Origin: Dactylorhiza incarnata
Taxonomy: Eukaryota > Streptophyta > Magnoliopsida > Asparagales > Orchidaceae
Reading direction: 5' to 3'
NCBI GenBank assembly: GCA_033032865.1
Contig: JAWHQI010000079.1
Span: forward strand, 8,746,501-8,810,500
Length of the DNA: 64,000 nucleotides
Positions 1 to 11,765 of this stretch are shown piece by piece. The notes under the pieces are model-generated. The model saw only the letters and a program-made list of their open reading frames with translations, was not told the origin of the DNA and ran no database searches. The number at the start of each line of letters is the position of its first letter. Position 1 is the first letter of the stretch. The translations under genes and the position numbers were made by a program.

Positions 1-261
1 CAATTTTTCTTAGGTCTCTAGGGGCGACCTAAAACTATGAATGTGTATGGTACCATACAACATGAAATTACGATTTTACCCCTATATTTATTGAAAAAAG
101 AGGGTCATATGACCCGTTTTTTAATCTCACAAAAAGTGTCAATAGTGATAATTGAACTTAGACTTTCACTATGTCAAGCAAAGAAGACAACCATCACACC
201 ATATGGTTTTTGTTGAACAATATTGAATTATATTTTATATATAAGTACATAAATATAGACC
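1..261. other. AT-rich sequence, no gene seen
   Basis: Short AT-rich stretch with no convincing coding frame, RNA gene or repeat boundary. It lies outside the CACTA-like element that begins further right. Confidence 0.5.
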
Positions 262-364
262 GGTCCCGCCGAATGTTGCCGCACCTGCCGAATGTCGCCT
301 CCGTCGAATGTCGCCGTCCTCGCAGAATGTCTCCGCCCGCACGGTGGGCCCCCGTGCCCTGTCA

Positions 365-366
<2 letters not shown>
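262..366. repeat. GC-rich hairpin repeat ending in GTGCCCTGTCAC
   Basis: A GC-rich island in AT-rich surroundings with repeated GCCGAATGT-type units. It ends in a run where GTGGGCCCCCGTGCCCTGTCAC-like sequence closes a hairpin. Similar ends (GGGGCGRAGCCCC followed by GTGCYTGTCAC) occur near 14646 and 50290, so this is probably one member of a dispersed repeat family. It is followed at once by a TA microsatellite, as is the copy at 50290. Confidence 0.4.

Positions 367-396
<30 letters not shown>
367..396. repeat. (TA)n microsatellite
   Basis: About fifteen TA dinucleotides between the hairpin repeat and the start of the CACTA-like terminus. Confidence 0.9.
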
Positions 397-399
<3 letters not shown>

Positions 400-718
400 T
401 ACAACAATTATAGGCATTGGAGGTGTTTTTTATAGGCTTTGGCGTCGTTTTTCAAACGCCGCTAATGTCTTAGCGACGTTTTTGTAAACGTCGCGAAGGC
501 GTCGCTGTTTGAATCGTCGCCAAAAGTATCCGCGACGTTTTTTTATACCCGCCGCAATAGGCATTTTATACATTGGCGGCGTTTTTTTATCACAAGCGTA
601 CGTGGTAATCTTTGGCGCCGTTTTTTATCACAAGCGTGGCAATCTTTGGCCACGTTTTTTAAAAAACACTACCATTTTTCGCCACATTTTTTCGAAAAAA
701 CGCCGTGAATAGTCTTTT
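397..718. repeat. Left subterminal repeat block of the CACTA-like element
   Basis: At least eight copies of a degenerate GCGACGTTTTT / GGCGGCGTTTTT unit in both orientations follow the CACTA terminus. In known plant CACTA elements such blocks bind the element-encoded DNA-binding protein; that role is inferred here from the family. Confidence 0.65.
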
Positions 719-3700
719 ATAATAAAATAAATAAATTTTTGTATATGGTACAACATCACGTTGAACATATGGTGCAGCATCAAGCTGGAAAAACAGGTAC
801 TTTTTGAGAGCTACAATATCAAGACTATTCCAATTATATTAAGATAATACCAATCAACATGAAAATCTACATTTCATATTAAACCTTGTTTCATTTTAAG
901 ATTACAAAATGGTCCATAAAAATACAAAAAATATCCAACAAGATGTATGTTCCTGTAGCTGGAGTATCATGTTGTGCTCTTTATGCCGTTGGGAAATCAT
1001 GCTTCTGCATTTGATCACATATAAAAGTCATGCTTCTGAGTGCACATTCAGATCCTGCAATAAAAAAATTGTATTAATATAATGATAATTTCATGCTTTC
1101 TCATGGAAGGAATAGAGACCAAAACATTAGGTTGCATATCTAATAGACTACCAAGATTGCTTGGCAAAGCTAGAAGGAGAAAATGAGGAGTTGTGCAAGT
1201 GAACTGCTGCTAGCGTAGCAAGTCCAAAGCTTGATGTGCTATAGCTAGCTTTATATACATATACCCCCTATCAATTTTCAAAATTACAGTTTTAGGTGCA
1301 AACTCTCTAGGTAATCAGTTCGGAGTTTTGGGGTTGAAGTGCGGGTTTCTTAGATAGGAACTCTACTGTGTTCATGTGGTGTCGTTTGAATCTAGAATGA
1401 TGTGATGCACACGTAATTATCTAACGAATAATTACTATAAGTGCTAAAATTAACAAAGTTAGCAACAAATATTCACTATTGAAATTATAACGTTAGATTA
1501 ACCAATAAGATCAAGTTGAAAGTGCTTCATTTAAATACTATTAGAATAAATATTTGCAATAGTATAAGTCTTGGGCAAATGAATACAAAATAACATCCAA
1601 AATAATATGTTTTTTTTACAAATTAAACAACTGAGTGAAATCAACATCAACTCTGAATTTACATCAGAAATAGGAGTCCTGAGGGGTGGAGGCTGATTCG
1701 CGGGTTGGGCAGCAAGATTGTTGTTATTCGGCACTAATTGCTGGAGTCGGGAGGATATTGGAGGGTGTCCGGCTGGTTAGAGTGTGGCCAGGGGCAGTAG
1801 GTGGATCGCGGGACTGTTGGAAGGTACCCAGGGGCAGTTACTTTCAGTTCATGAGTTCAGAGACGGGAGCGTGAGATGATAACCGGCTGTATGGGGCTGG
1901 GATGAGGCAGAGATTGCTTAGGATGGCTGTATGGTGGGGGCAGGGATGGTTGTATTGTAGGAGTGGTAGGATAGTGGGATGGGTGAAAATGACGGCTGTA
2001 GATGTTTACTGGATGTGAATTCCAAGTAGTGGTTGAAGGGTTTGAGTGGTTAGGAGTTCTGGGAAGGGATACGGGTAATGGTAGATGCAAAATTCAGTGA
2101 ATAACTGCCTTGGATAGGCTGTTATTACTAAATTAGGCAGTTACAGGTTTGCTTGGGTTCAGGAATGTCTGGTAAGGGGGAGTTTGATTGGCTACTACAG
2201 GGAGTGTGAAACAGAGTTCAGATCTAGTGACGGATGGATGTAAGGGAAGAAATTGATAATCAGGTTGTCGTTTGTGGTAATTGGGAAGGTTGTACTTCAT
2301 GCTTATACTGGAATGTGGGAAAACTATCATTAATTGCCTTTTGGTAGGCAATTACCGCAGTTTGGAAAGGCTTTCAAAGGAATTATGGGGCAGTGGCAGT
2401 TGAAATGAGGGGCTATAGGCGGTTATAGTCAGTTTTAGGTAGTTAAGAGATAATTTGAGAGCTGGGGGAGGTAGTTATTAGTGGTTATGAGTAGCGGGGG
2501 AGGTTATGAGGTAGTTATGAAAGAGGGGAGTAGTTGTTATGGCTTCGACACCAAGGGTCCACGAAATCGGCACCACAGGATGACTGGGAGGAATGGAGAA
2601 TATCAGTTTTAATTAATGCTCTAAAAAACTCTTGCAAACATAATGAGTGGAAGGGGACAAACAAGAGATACTTCATAAGCATGTTTGGTATGAACTATGG
2701 AAGTTAGTAAAGATTAACACTTCAGTATGGCAGCGTGGCGGACAAAATGACAGAATTTTTTTGCAAAAATTCTATGCAAGTGGAGGGGAATTGGCTAAGA
2801 ATGAAGGAGCCAAAAATTCTATGCAAGTGGAGGGGAATTGCCAAAATATTAGAATACTCAAGTGATGAAGAAATAGTATTTGATCTTCTTACATGAAGTA
2901 ATCATATTTAGAAAAGATACATCATAAGAGCAGAAATAACATAAATTATGCTATTGTGCTTTGAGGAGGTCAGGTGCGGAACTGAATTTTTGGCATGCTC
3001 TAACACAATAATATAGCAAAATTAAACTATGAAAAATATCACAAAATTATGGAAAAAAACAAACTATATTTCCAAATTACGAAAGATTTTTGTTTGCTAA
3101 TCATCATGTATTTGGTTATTAGAACCCTTAAATAATTATTGATTGCATGTGTAGTTACTCATAATGTATTGGACTCCAGTTACGACACATGGGACTCTAA
3201 TTTCTCTCTATTTGACCCAAACTAAAGCTGATGTACATAAAATAGTAAATAAATAAGAAAGTTCTACTAAAATAAGCAATCCAATAATGAACAACTCTTT
3301 CGATGGAAATTATATCCATTAGAAAGGCAATGCGAGAATTGGCAGCCATTTAGATGAAAATAATATATAATAGTGTTCAATAATATAAGAGTATTTTCTT
3401 CCCAATTCTCTTGTATATCTATATCATCAAAATCAACTAATTCAGAAATATTTTCAGGGAAATAAAGAGGACCCCATGGATAAAAAAAATGAAATTTTAA
3501 ATTACTTCTTAACAACATGAAATAACATTCACATACCACTCAATGCACTCAACTATATATTACTAATATTAGTGACCTATACCTTCATTAAACAACAGTT
3601 CTCATTAAACAGCAGCTCTAGCAAAAAAGTCATTTGCTAGTTTGTTGTACATCACTCATTTAACAAAAAAGATGGCTATTATCGAATTCACCTTGATACC

Positions 3701-3796
3701 ACTAAGGTCTTTCTCTACAAGATCTAAATGATGCTTTTACAACACAACACTATGATAGGAAAAAAAGTGAAAGATAACCTGGTATCCTTGGAGTAT
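719..3796. other. CACTA interior, no gene seen
   Basis: AT-rich sequence with only short, codon-poor frames. A less AT-rich, G/T-biased stretch at about 1680-2600 has repeated GGTAGTTATG-like words and may be a decayed LTR or another old repeat, but I found no paired terminus, primer-binding site or target duplication. A 30-bp unit containing ATTCTATGCAAGTGGAGG is duplicated at about 2768 and 2815. Confidence 0.4.
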
Positions 3797-3799
3797 TTA

Positions 3800-3929
3800 G
3801 GCTCTGTTTGGGAGGACTTATTTTTATCGGTCAAGCGGTTACGACCGCATGAACCGAACATTAATTAAGGTCCAGTTCATGCGGTCGTAACCGCCTGACT
3901 GGTGAAAATAAGTCCCCCTAAACGGAGCC
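3800..3929. mobile_element. Tourist-like (PIF/Harbinger-type) MITE
   Basis: A 130-bp element made almost entirely of two inverted arms of roughly 55-60 bp. They begin GGCTCTGTTTGG on the left and GGCTCCGTTTAG on the right (reverse strand). It is flanked by a 3-bp TTA duplication at 3797-3799 and 3930-3932. Small size, near-complete palindromy and a TTA target site are the hallmarks of Tourist-like MITEs mobilised by PIF/Harbinger transposases. It has no coding capacity. Arms and target site are seen directly; the superfamily is inferred. Confidence 0.8.
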
Positions 3930-3932
3930 TTA

Positions 3933-4315
3933 ATTTGGTTATGGTTCTATTGACTTGCATAACAATCTATCAATCAATAAAAGGAGGTCAGATTCAAACA
4001 ATCTATCAATCTGCCTTATTGTCTTGAACATTATGACTGAAGTCTTTGCATTCAATATATTATTATGGATGTACATATTTTTGTTCACTTTTCTCTTCAT
4101 ATTTTGCAAGTAAGCTAGATCATTTGAAATTCCCATACCTATGCTGACTTTGGGCTAACTTGGTCATTGGACTTAATCTGAGCAAAAAATTGGTCCAAAC
4201 TTTATCAAATTTCACTCGAGTCAATTCCCAACAATATACATGCACATGCATCATGAATTAAACAAATATTTACACTTAATTTCATATATGCATACATGCA
4301 CATATACTTTGATTG
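3933..4315. other. CACTA interior between MITE and copia insert, no gene seen
   Basis: AT-rich sequence with only short frames and no recognisable motif. Confidence 0.4.
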
Positions 4316-4320
4316 ATATG

Positions 4321-5753
4321 TGTTGGATCGATAGGCGCCCTTAGAGGGGGGGGGTGAATAAGAGAATAAAATTCTTCCTTATAATTTTAAGAAAATTACT
4401 AAATTGTTTTATAATATGAGAAATGCAAAATAACAATTTAGCTAATTTGTGAGAATATCATAATTTTCAAGTTTAAAAATAATTGCTAAATTGTGTTATG
4501 ATTAAAGAGATTGAAATAAACAATTTAGATAAAGAAATTTGAATTGAAAACTTTGTAACCAATATTTTAGAGATAACGCCAAAGGAGAGAAATCAAGTAA
4601 ACACAATTAGAGATATGATTGTATTTATATAAAAAAGTGTTTACATAAATTTGATTTTAATATTGCTAGAAATCGGAGGCGTACAAAAGTAAATTTCTTT
4701 TCCTTTTCTATACCGACTTGTATCCCCACAAACCAGTTGGCTTTAGCCTATCCTTCCCCGGATAAGGCCTTCAGCCGCTCTAGCCAATCCTTCCCCAGAT
4801 ATGGCCTCGAGCCCCGTATATCTAATCACCTAGAACTAGTCGCAAACACAAGGCAAATTTCCCCCTAAGTCCTACCCAGACCTAGTTGCCAACACAAGGT
4901 GAATTCCTCCCTAAGTCCTACCCAGACCTAGTCGCCAACACAAGGCGAATTCTCTAAACGATTACAAAAAGTATGGAATGAAAATAATGATAACAATTAA
5001 TAAAACTCCCTATATAAGATCTTCTGAAGTCGGAGATGAAGGATCGTTGTAGTATAAGCGAGGTCGAAGCGATCATCCTTCGGATGTAGCGTGACGTTGT
5101 CCTCCTCCAGAATTCTCCTTAAGCTTTTAGTGGGAGATCCATCTTCGGTAGCATAACAGCAATAGAATTGTGGCACTTGCAACCTCTCTGGGATGGATTA
5201 GCCAAAATGATCGAAGTTGGCTCATTTTATAGAACTTGGAGATAGCGCCTGCGGTAGCGTTCGTGTGGAGCGGTTGCGAAACCGTCGGCGGCGTGGTGCT
5301 GTGCACGAACTTGAGATAGCGTCAGGCGGTAGCGCTAGCGCTGGCGGTAGCATTCGTATGGAGCGGTTGCGAAACCGTCGGCGGCGTGGAAGACCAAACT
5401 TTCGTCGAACGAAACTTTCGTCGAACGGAGCTTCAAGTTCATCGAACGGAAATTTTCGTCGAACGAAATTTTCGTCGAACAAAGCTTCAAGTTCGTCGAA
5501 TGGAAATTTTCATCGAACGGAGTTTTCGTCGACCGCAGGCAAGTTCGTCGAACAGAACCTGAGCTAGCGTCTGGCGGTAGCTCTAACGCTGGCGGTAGTG
5601 CATTCTTCCAGATTTTTGAATTCAGCTGCTTTCTACTTATGGAGTATTGCACCAATATTTCATGCACACTATAAACACACAAAATACAAGATCAAATACA
5701 ATTTGGGATTTGTTATTTTCAAACAAAGGGATATGTGACACACATGTCCAACA
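4321..5753 (-). repeat. 3' LTR of the gag-only copia element
   Basis: 1,433 bp, starting TGTTGGATCG and ending GTCCAACA, so both termini follow the TG...CA rule. It contains three roughly 47-bp direct repeats around 4835-4960 and a GC-rich cluster of TTCGTCGAACGG-like and GCGGTAGCGCTAGCGC-like palindromic words at 5240-5600, just upstream (minus strand) of a TATAAAAT box at 5224-5231. Confidence 0.9.
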
Positions 5754-6016
5754 ATCTCCCCCTTTTGATAATAACAAATCCTCTTAGCAAGAAATCAATA
5801 ATAGTGTTTATACTATATGATAAGCAAGATGATAGTGCAACTATAGTATATGATAAGAATGATAATGTGCATACTCCCCCTATCTTAATGCTCCCGCTAC
5901 ATAAATGCAATTTATGTTTTACTCCCCCTAAATGATAGATTACATGAATTATTCTCCCCTTAATCTTCTATATTTCTCCTACATATATTTCTTCAATTAA
6001 TCTCCCCCTTTCGGTA
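5754..6016 (-). promoter_or_regulatory. Polypurine tract cluster before the 3' LTR
   Basis: On the minus strand the last bases before the LTR are AAAAGGGGGAGAT, the expected primer for plus-strand DNA synthesis. Additional GGGGGAG-type tracts lie near 5873, 5922, 5955 and 6003. A spaced series of such tracts instead of one is a feature I associate with Sireviruses. Confidence 0.75.
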
Positions 6017-7229
6017 TTATCAAAAGAAGGTAGGGTGAGGGTAGTAAGGAGGCATTCTTTAGGCTAGTTATAAATCATGATCGAGCTTTTGTAATATATG
6101 AAAAGATAAAGTGTTTAAGCATAGTATATATAAGAGATTTCAAATAAAAATATAAGAGTTGTAAGCAACCGGAAGATTATAAGAAGCGTCTTTTTGTAAG
6201 CATGAAAAGCATAAGTAAAAATATGAGTTTTAGTTCAAAATTGAAATATATTTTAACCTTTTTGAAATCTCACAGTTTTTCATAAAGATACCAAGCATGA
6301 AATGAACATATCAAAGAAAGATTATACTACAATGTTTCTTAATTTTAAGTTCAAGAGATACCAAAACATTGTAGGGATCATGCTAGGTTATCTAGTGCAT
6401 TTCTTATATAAAGAGTAGTATATATAAAGCATTAGAATCCAATACTCATGAGAAGAAGTGTTATAAAAGATAATGATGTGCACATAAGTGTATTTTGGGT
6501 AATGTTAACATTTGATTTAAATCAACAAAATACAAGACATATGTAAAGTAAAATGCACAATAAAACACAAGTAAATTACTCTCACACACTTTTAATGCAC
6601 ATCATTTTTTTTAACAAAGTGGTGTAATAAACAAGGTTTGCACAAGACACTACTATTCTTTCCAAGGTGCTCAACCTCACAATGCTTATGAAGACTTATC
6701 AAGAGGTTCAAGTAGTGCTTGGTGGAGTTATATTTGTCTACATATATAATTAATTTTTTTTGTTCACATTTGTGAGACAACATTCTCCGAATACACTTGT
6801 TTTGCAAACCCCAAATTTTTAACTTAACCACTTTTCTAAATTTCATAAGTGCAATTCAAATATAGTGTAGGCAATAAACTTATGCAAGTTTTAATTCATT
6901 GTACAATTACAACACACAAGCAAGCATTTTATATTTAAACACACATGTTGATTACCAAAATAAGTGAGTGAAATGTATCATTATCAATCATAAAACATTT
7001 ACTCATACTTAGAGGCATGCTAAGCTTGGTTCTACACATTTTTCAATACAATTGATGCACTTTAAATAGATATATCAAAGCATGATAAACAAAACAATGT
7101 TCATAGTAATTTCAATGAATAAATTTTAACATTGTAAATAATTCTAAATAGTAGAATTCATACATGCTTGATATTGGCAATAAAGATCATACTGTTTTTT
7201 TTTGTTTTATCTTTTTTAAATCAATTTAA

Positions 7230-7475
7230 AAACAGAAAATCACAAAAACATATTTTTGTAATTTTTGAATTTTGAATTTTTGTTATAGATTTTTCATAAT
7301 ATGAATAAAACACAAATATCAAAAACATATTTTTGTATTTTTGAATTTTGAACTTTTGTAGTTGATTTTTCATAATATGAATAAAAACAGAAAATCATAA
7401 AACATATTTTTGTATTTTTGAATTTTGAACTTTTTTTAGTTATTTTTTTTCATAATATGAATAAAACACAAATAA
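7230..7475. repeat. 77-bp tandem repeat, about three copies
   Basis: The word ACATATTTTTGT recurs at 7248, 7325 and 7402, giving a 77-bp period. Each unit also holds TTTTTGAATTTTGAA and TTTTTCATAATATGAATAAAA. It lies in the non-coding interior of the gag-only element. Confidence 0.85.
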
Positions 7476-7564
7476 CAAAAGTCAGAAACACAACAAATAA
7501 GTAGTACATATGAACTAACATATTTTTATAGATTTTTAGAAATTTTAAAAATTAGAAAAATCAA

Positions 7565-7605
7565 AAACCCACGCTAGCGCCGGCGCTAGTGATAGCGCGG
7601 CAAAC
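7565..7605. repeat. Internal copy of LTR-type palindrome
   Basis: A GC-rich palindromic word (GCTAGCGCCGGCGCTAG, then GATAGCGC) stands alone in AT-rich surroundings. It resembles the GCGGTAGCGCTAGCGCTGGCGG cluster in the LTR of the same element. Confidence 0.55.
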
Positions 7606-10079
7606 AGTACGGGATTTTTTGAGAATTTTAAATTTTTTATTTTTTATTTTGATTAAGTGTCCTTAGAGTAGTCTTGTGATGAAATTTTGTAATTTTTGGA
7701 GATGTCTTGATTGCTCAAATTTGCATAAAACATTAGCATTTTCAAATACATGTGTTTTACAAAAACATTTAATCTCAAAAATATAAATTATGCAAACACA
7801 AGAGGACACATTTTTATTAAACAACCCAAAATATGCATGATTTAAGTGATAAGTAAATAAAATGATCATGTGAAGAGTAATATAAGTATGTCCTAAGATT
7901 AAAGACTACCCGGACTAAATGTCTACACCCTAGCCCCGTACTAAGTGACGGATGGGCATGAGGAGCTGCACACATGTCGTAGGTTGGGGTGTTAGTCCCA
8001 TATGCATACACTAACGCTCAACCTAACACTCTTTCCCCCCAGTGCCTCGCAAGGCCCCACTGGAACCCTCCCCGGTTAAGGACAAGACATGACTTAGAGG
8101 TTAGGTCTCTAATGCATACAACCCTACGCCCCCGCAATTGTGAGATATGAAGTCATAGGTGAATTGTCTTTGGACAACCTATGCTTTTAAACTATGGGTT
8201 GATATATAAACTATGAGTTTTATTTAATGTGATGAGTTAAATATTGTCGCATAGTTTTTCTACTTTTATGAGATGACGATATGAGATAACTAGCACAATT
8301 AATATTCAATAAGTGACAATGCTAGTATGATGAGTTTTGGATTTAATGTCACGTCATAAGATTAACATTAAAATTGCATGTATTCCAAAGTAGAGTTTCA
8401 AATTATAGATCTAAAATAGAGTGATGATTAAGTTTGATTTATACTTTCATTACAAAGTTGATTCTAGAATCTACAAATATGAGAGATATATGCAATCACT
8501 AGTAAAGCAAATCAATACATCAAATAATGTAAATGAAACATTATTCATATTTTTATCATAAGATTCATAATTCCTAGGAGATAAACATTATTGTTTTGAG
8601 ATATGTCTTGATAAAACATGAATTATGATTTATGATTATAGAGAATTTTGCATAGAATATATGTTAGATCATCATGATGAATGTGAATTCTATTCCTTCT
8701 AAACTTATGACAAAATGATTTGGTGATTTTCTATTGAATAAGAATGTTTGATTTGTAAGTCTAGAAAAAAAAATGATGATCATCTAATCATATAAAAGAC
8801 AAAGATCACATATATAAAGTTTTGAAATTTATAAGATTGCTTTCAATAATTGAATTTATTGATCTTTGGTTTTGCATGATAATATATGATTCATGATACA
8901 ATATTCATATATATTCAAATGATTAATCCATAAACTATGTGTTTGTTGGAATTTTAGTATTCTATTTATGATTTCAAATCACATAGTTATCATGAAATTT
9001 GAATAACATTGTAAGTGTTATACCTAGCATAAATATATAAGCATAGACCAAGAAGTGATGCTAGGATGATGAGTTTGAATGCAATGTTATTACATAGGAT
9101 TAATGGAGATAATGGTGCATGTAATATGAGAAGTTTTCAAATTAATTTTCTTTACACCTAGAATGAAATGATTAAGCTTTTGATTTTAATGATACAAGAT
9201 GATTCTAAGGTCTAAATTGCATGCAAATAATGGTGACACACATCACACACATAATATCTAAATTAATATATAAAACAATTATACTAAGGATTGCATGTGA
9301 TGAAAAATCCATAAACACAAAAATTTCCAAATCAAGAAAACTAAGATAGCTTTTAAAATGGAGTTGCAATTGGGCAAATTGACAACACCAAATGAACTCA
9401 AATGGGCAAGCCTAGTTTGCCGTTGGATGGAGATTTCTGTGCTCTTTCCAAAAATATATTAAACGCGAAAATCGGCGGGCGGATCAAAAGATATGGCTAT
9501 TTGAAGTTTTGATCGTAAACTCGCATTTTTAAAAGATTAAACATGTGTTTAGATGAATTTATGTTTTCAATTTTTTTAGATAATATTCTTCATTATAAGG
9601 GCTATCATATGCAGCAAACAAAAATAGAAAAGAATCAAAAACATTGCGCATTTTAATTTTTAGTTGCCCTTTAATAAACCATTTAAATCCAATCTTTAAA
9701 ATAGTTTCAATAGTCTTGATAATAATTTCAATATTCAATTTCTAATGATAATTCAAGACAATTAAGGGTAAAGGATTTAAAATGATAAAGAACAATCAAA
9801 GATGAGAGATAGATCACTTTGAAAAATATATGACTTAATGTTCAATTTTAATTCAAATTTGATTTGATAATCATTAGGCTTAATATATGAAAGTCATATT
9901 TCATGATATATAAAGTGATCATAGCATGTTTGTTCAAAAATAAAAAATAAACAAAAGAAAAGAGACAATAAGCATATCATGAAGTAGAGTAGTGATATTT
10001 CATTTTTAATTGTTTCTACTTCATGCAAATGATAGGATACTAATGAATGAGAGATTTAGGTATCCAAAGGTGACCAAGT

Positions 10080-11716
10080 GGGATGGTTCCTTTGGGTACC
10101 CAAATACATCGTGGTGGCTTTTTAGGAGACAGGGATAAATGGGCCCTTTCAATTAAAGTTGATGTGTCATTTTTCTTTAAGGGTCTCCATTCATACCTTG
10201 GTTATTTATCTTATAAATTCATATTATGATTATGTGACATCATTATATGATTATATTTGTTTGAAAAATAATTCAATTGTGATTTATGTTTATTCAAATT
10301 ATTTTTCAAAATAGATTGATGTTGATAATCATAATGAATTTTATTATATTGATTCTTTGAAAGTTTATAAGAGTGATTGTCTTTCTTTAGAATTGATTGT
10401 TGAAAGAGTGGGTTACAATATGTTTTAAAAGATTGATTATTATTTTGATGATTTTTATTTCCACTCTTTCTTATAGACATACTCTTATAATATGAAGGAT
10501 AATATTTTGTACTTTGATTTTCATGTAAAGGAGTTTTTAAATTTGAGTCATGTTGAAAATATATTGAGACTTGTAATAGTGACTCTTAAGAATTTTGTGA
10601 GGGTCATAATTCTTTTTGAAACTAAACTCCTTTTGAGTTGATGTATGAAAATGGTCTTTTTTACAAATGATTTTGTAAGTTATTTTATCTTTGTTATTCA
10701 AAATCTTATGATGAAATTCATTACAAGACATTTGAAATTTTTCAACAAAAGATTTTAATTGTAATAACTTACAAGATAAAGCATCATTTTCAATTATCAA
10801 TTTTTCATTATGCCTTTTAGAAATTAAGAGCCCTTTTTCAATTTCCTTGAATTTTTCTTTTAATAAATTGCAATCAAAACAAGGAATAGGAATTTTAACA
10901 AAAGAACAAGAGAGAGTATTTAACACATCAATATTTGATTCTACATTATCGTTTTCTTTTAAAGATTTATTTTCTAAACGTAATTTGGAATTAGCAATTT
11001 TTAACTTTAAAATTTTACATTTAGCAATTTTAAGCATACGAGAAGTAGAAATAGACTTTGTTACAAAAAGAGAAGTTTTAGATGTTTCTTACATTGCTAT
11101 GGGATGAGGCAAGATTTGGACCAACGATTCCTTTGACATCTTCTTTGCATTCCTCTTCCATAGTTGCATTTCTGTCTTCTCTTTTGCTTGATGTGTTGCC
11201 AACAAATGAGTCCAATATTGTGACGTTGTGTTCTTCTTCCTCCAAGCATGAGTCCTCATCGATTTCTTCTCTTGGATCCATAAGAAATTCCTCGTCGATT
11301 TCTCTCTTAGATTTATCTTCCTCCAAGAATGAGTCCTTGTCGATTTCTTCTCTTGGATCCATAAGGAATTCCTCTGGTTCATCATCTGTGGAAGGAAGAC
11401 TGTAAGAATTCTCAAGAAATTTCCGAACTTCATAAGCAGTAGGAAATGTATAAATAAGTTTGAAAATATTTTGATCTAATGCACAATATAGACTATTCAT
11501 TGATTTGGCATTTAAAAACATTTCATTTTTATTAAGAATACTTGGGGGCATTTTAATTGTAATATTCCATACTTCAATATCCAAAGATTTAAGAAATTTT
11601 TCCATAAGAAATTTCCACCCATTATAATTTTTGCCTTCAAATAAAGGTGGTGCTAAAGATTTTTTATTTATAAGAAAGTTTCCCCCATTAGTAGAAGCGA
11701 GATCATGAGACGCCAT
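10080..11716 (-). pseudogene. Copia gag, interrupted, the only protein gene of the element
   Basis: The frame opens with ATG at 11716, about 35 bp inside the primer-binding site, and reads MASHDLASTNGG. It continues through a copia gag N-terminus (motif PPLFEGKNYNGWKFLMEKFL, then DIEVWNI) to about residue 105. An acidic segment duplicated as EEFLMDPREEID(K/E)DS follows. A second open stretch (10537-11037) is lysine/asparagine-rich and coiled-coil-like, as in the C-terminal half of Sirevirus gag. A third (10211-10480) is Asn/His/Lys-rich. Near 10095-10140 the frame still encodes CIWVPKGT, matching the IWVPK end of the helper-type gag at 17910. Frame breaks separate the segments and I could not find an intact zinc knuckle. 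The whole resembles capsid protein without enzymes; whether it is still made is unknown. Confidence 0.7.
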
Positions 11717-11750
11717 TATTCCCAGTTTTTAAATCGATTTGGAATAACCT

Positions 11751-11763
11751 CGCTCTGATACCA
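11751..11763 (-). promoter_or_regulatory. Primer-binding site (initiator tRNA-Met type)
   Basis: On the minus strand TGGTATCAGAGCG starts two bases inside the 5' LTR. This complements the 3' end of plant initiator methionine tRNA and fixes the orientation of the element. Confidence 0.9.
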
Positions 11764-11765
11764 CT

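Larger units (their letters stand above)
6017..10075. other. Long non-coding interior of the gag-only element
   Basis: Strongly AT-rich sequence occupying the place where pol would lie. No protease, integrase, RT or RNase H motif was found in any frame. It includes a 77-bp tandem repeat (about 7230-7475), a short copy of the LTR palindrome type (near 7565-7605) and a GC-richer island at about 7900-8170 whose origin I do not recognise. Confidence 0.7.

Noticed and set aside
1857..2351. Pro/Ser/His-rich minus-strand frames at 1857-2090 and 2133-2351
   Set aside because: Short, biased composition from G/T-rich repeats, with no recognisable motif.
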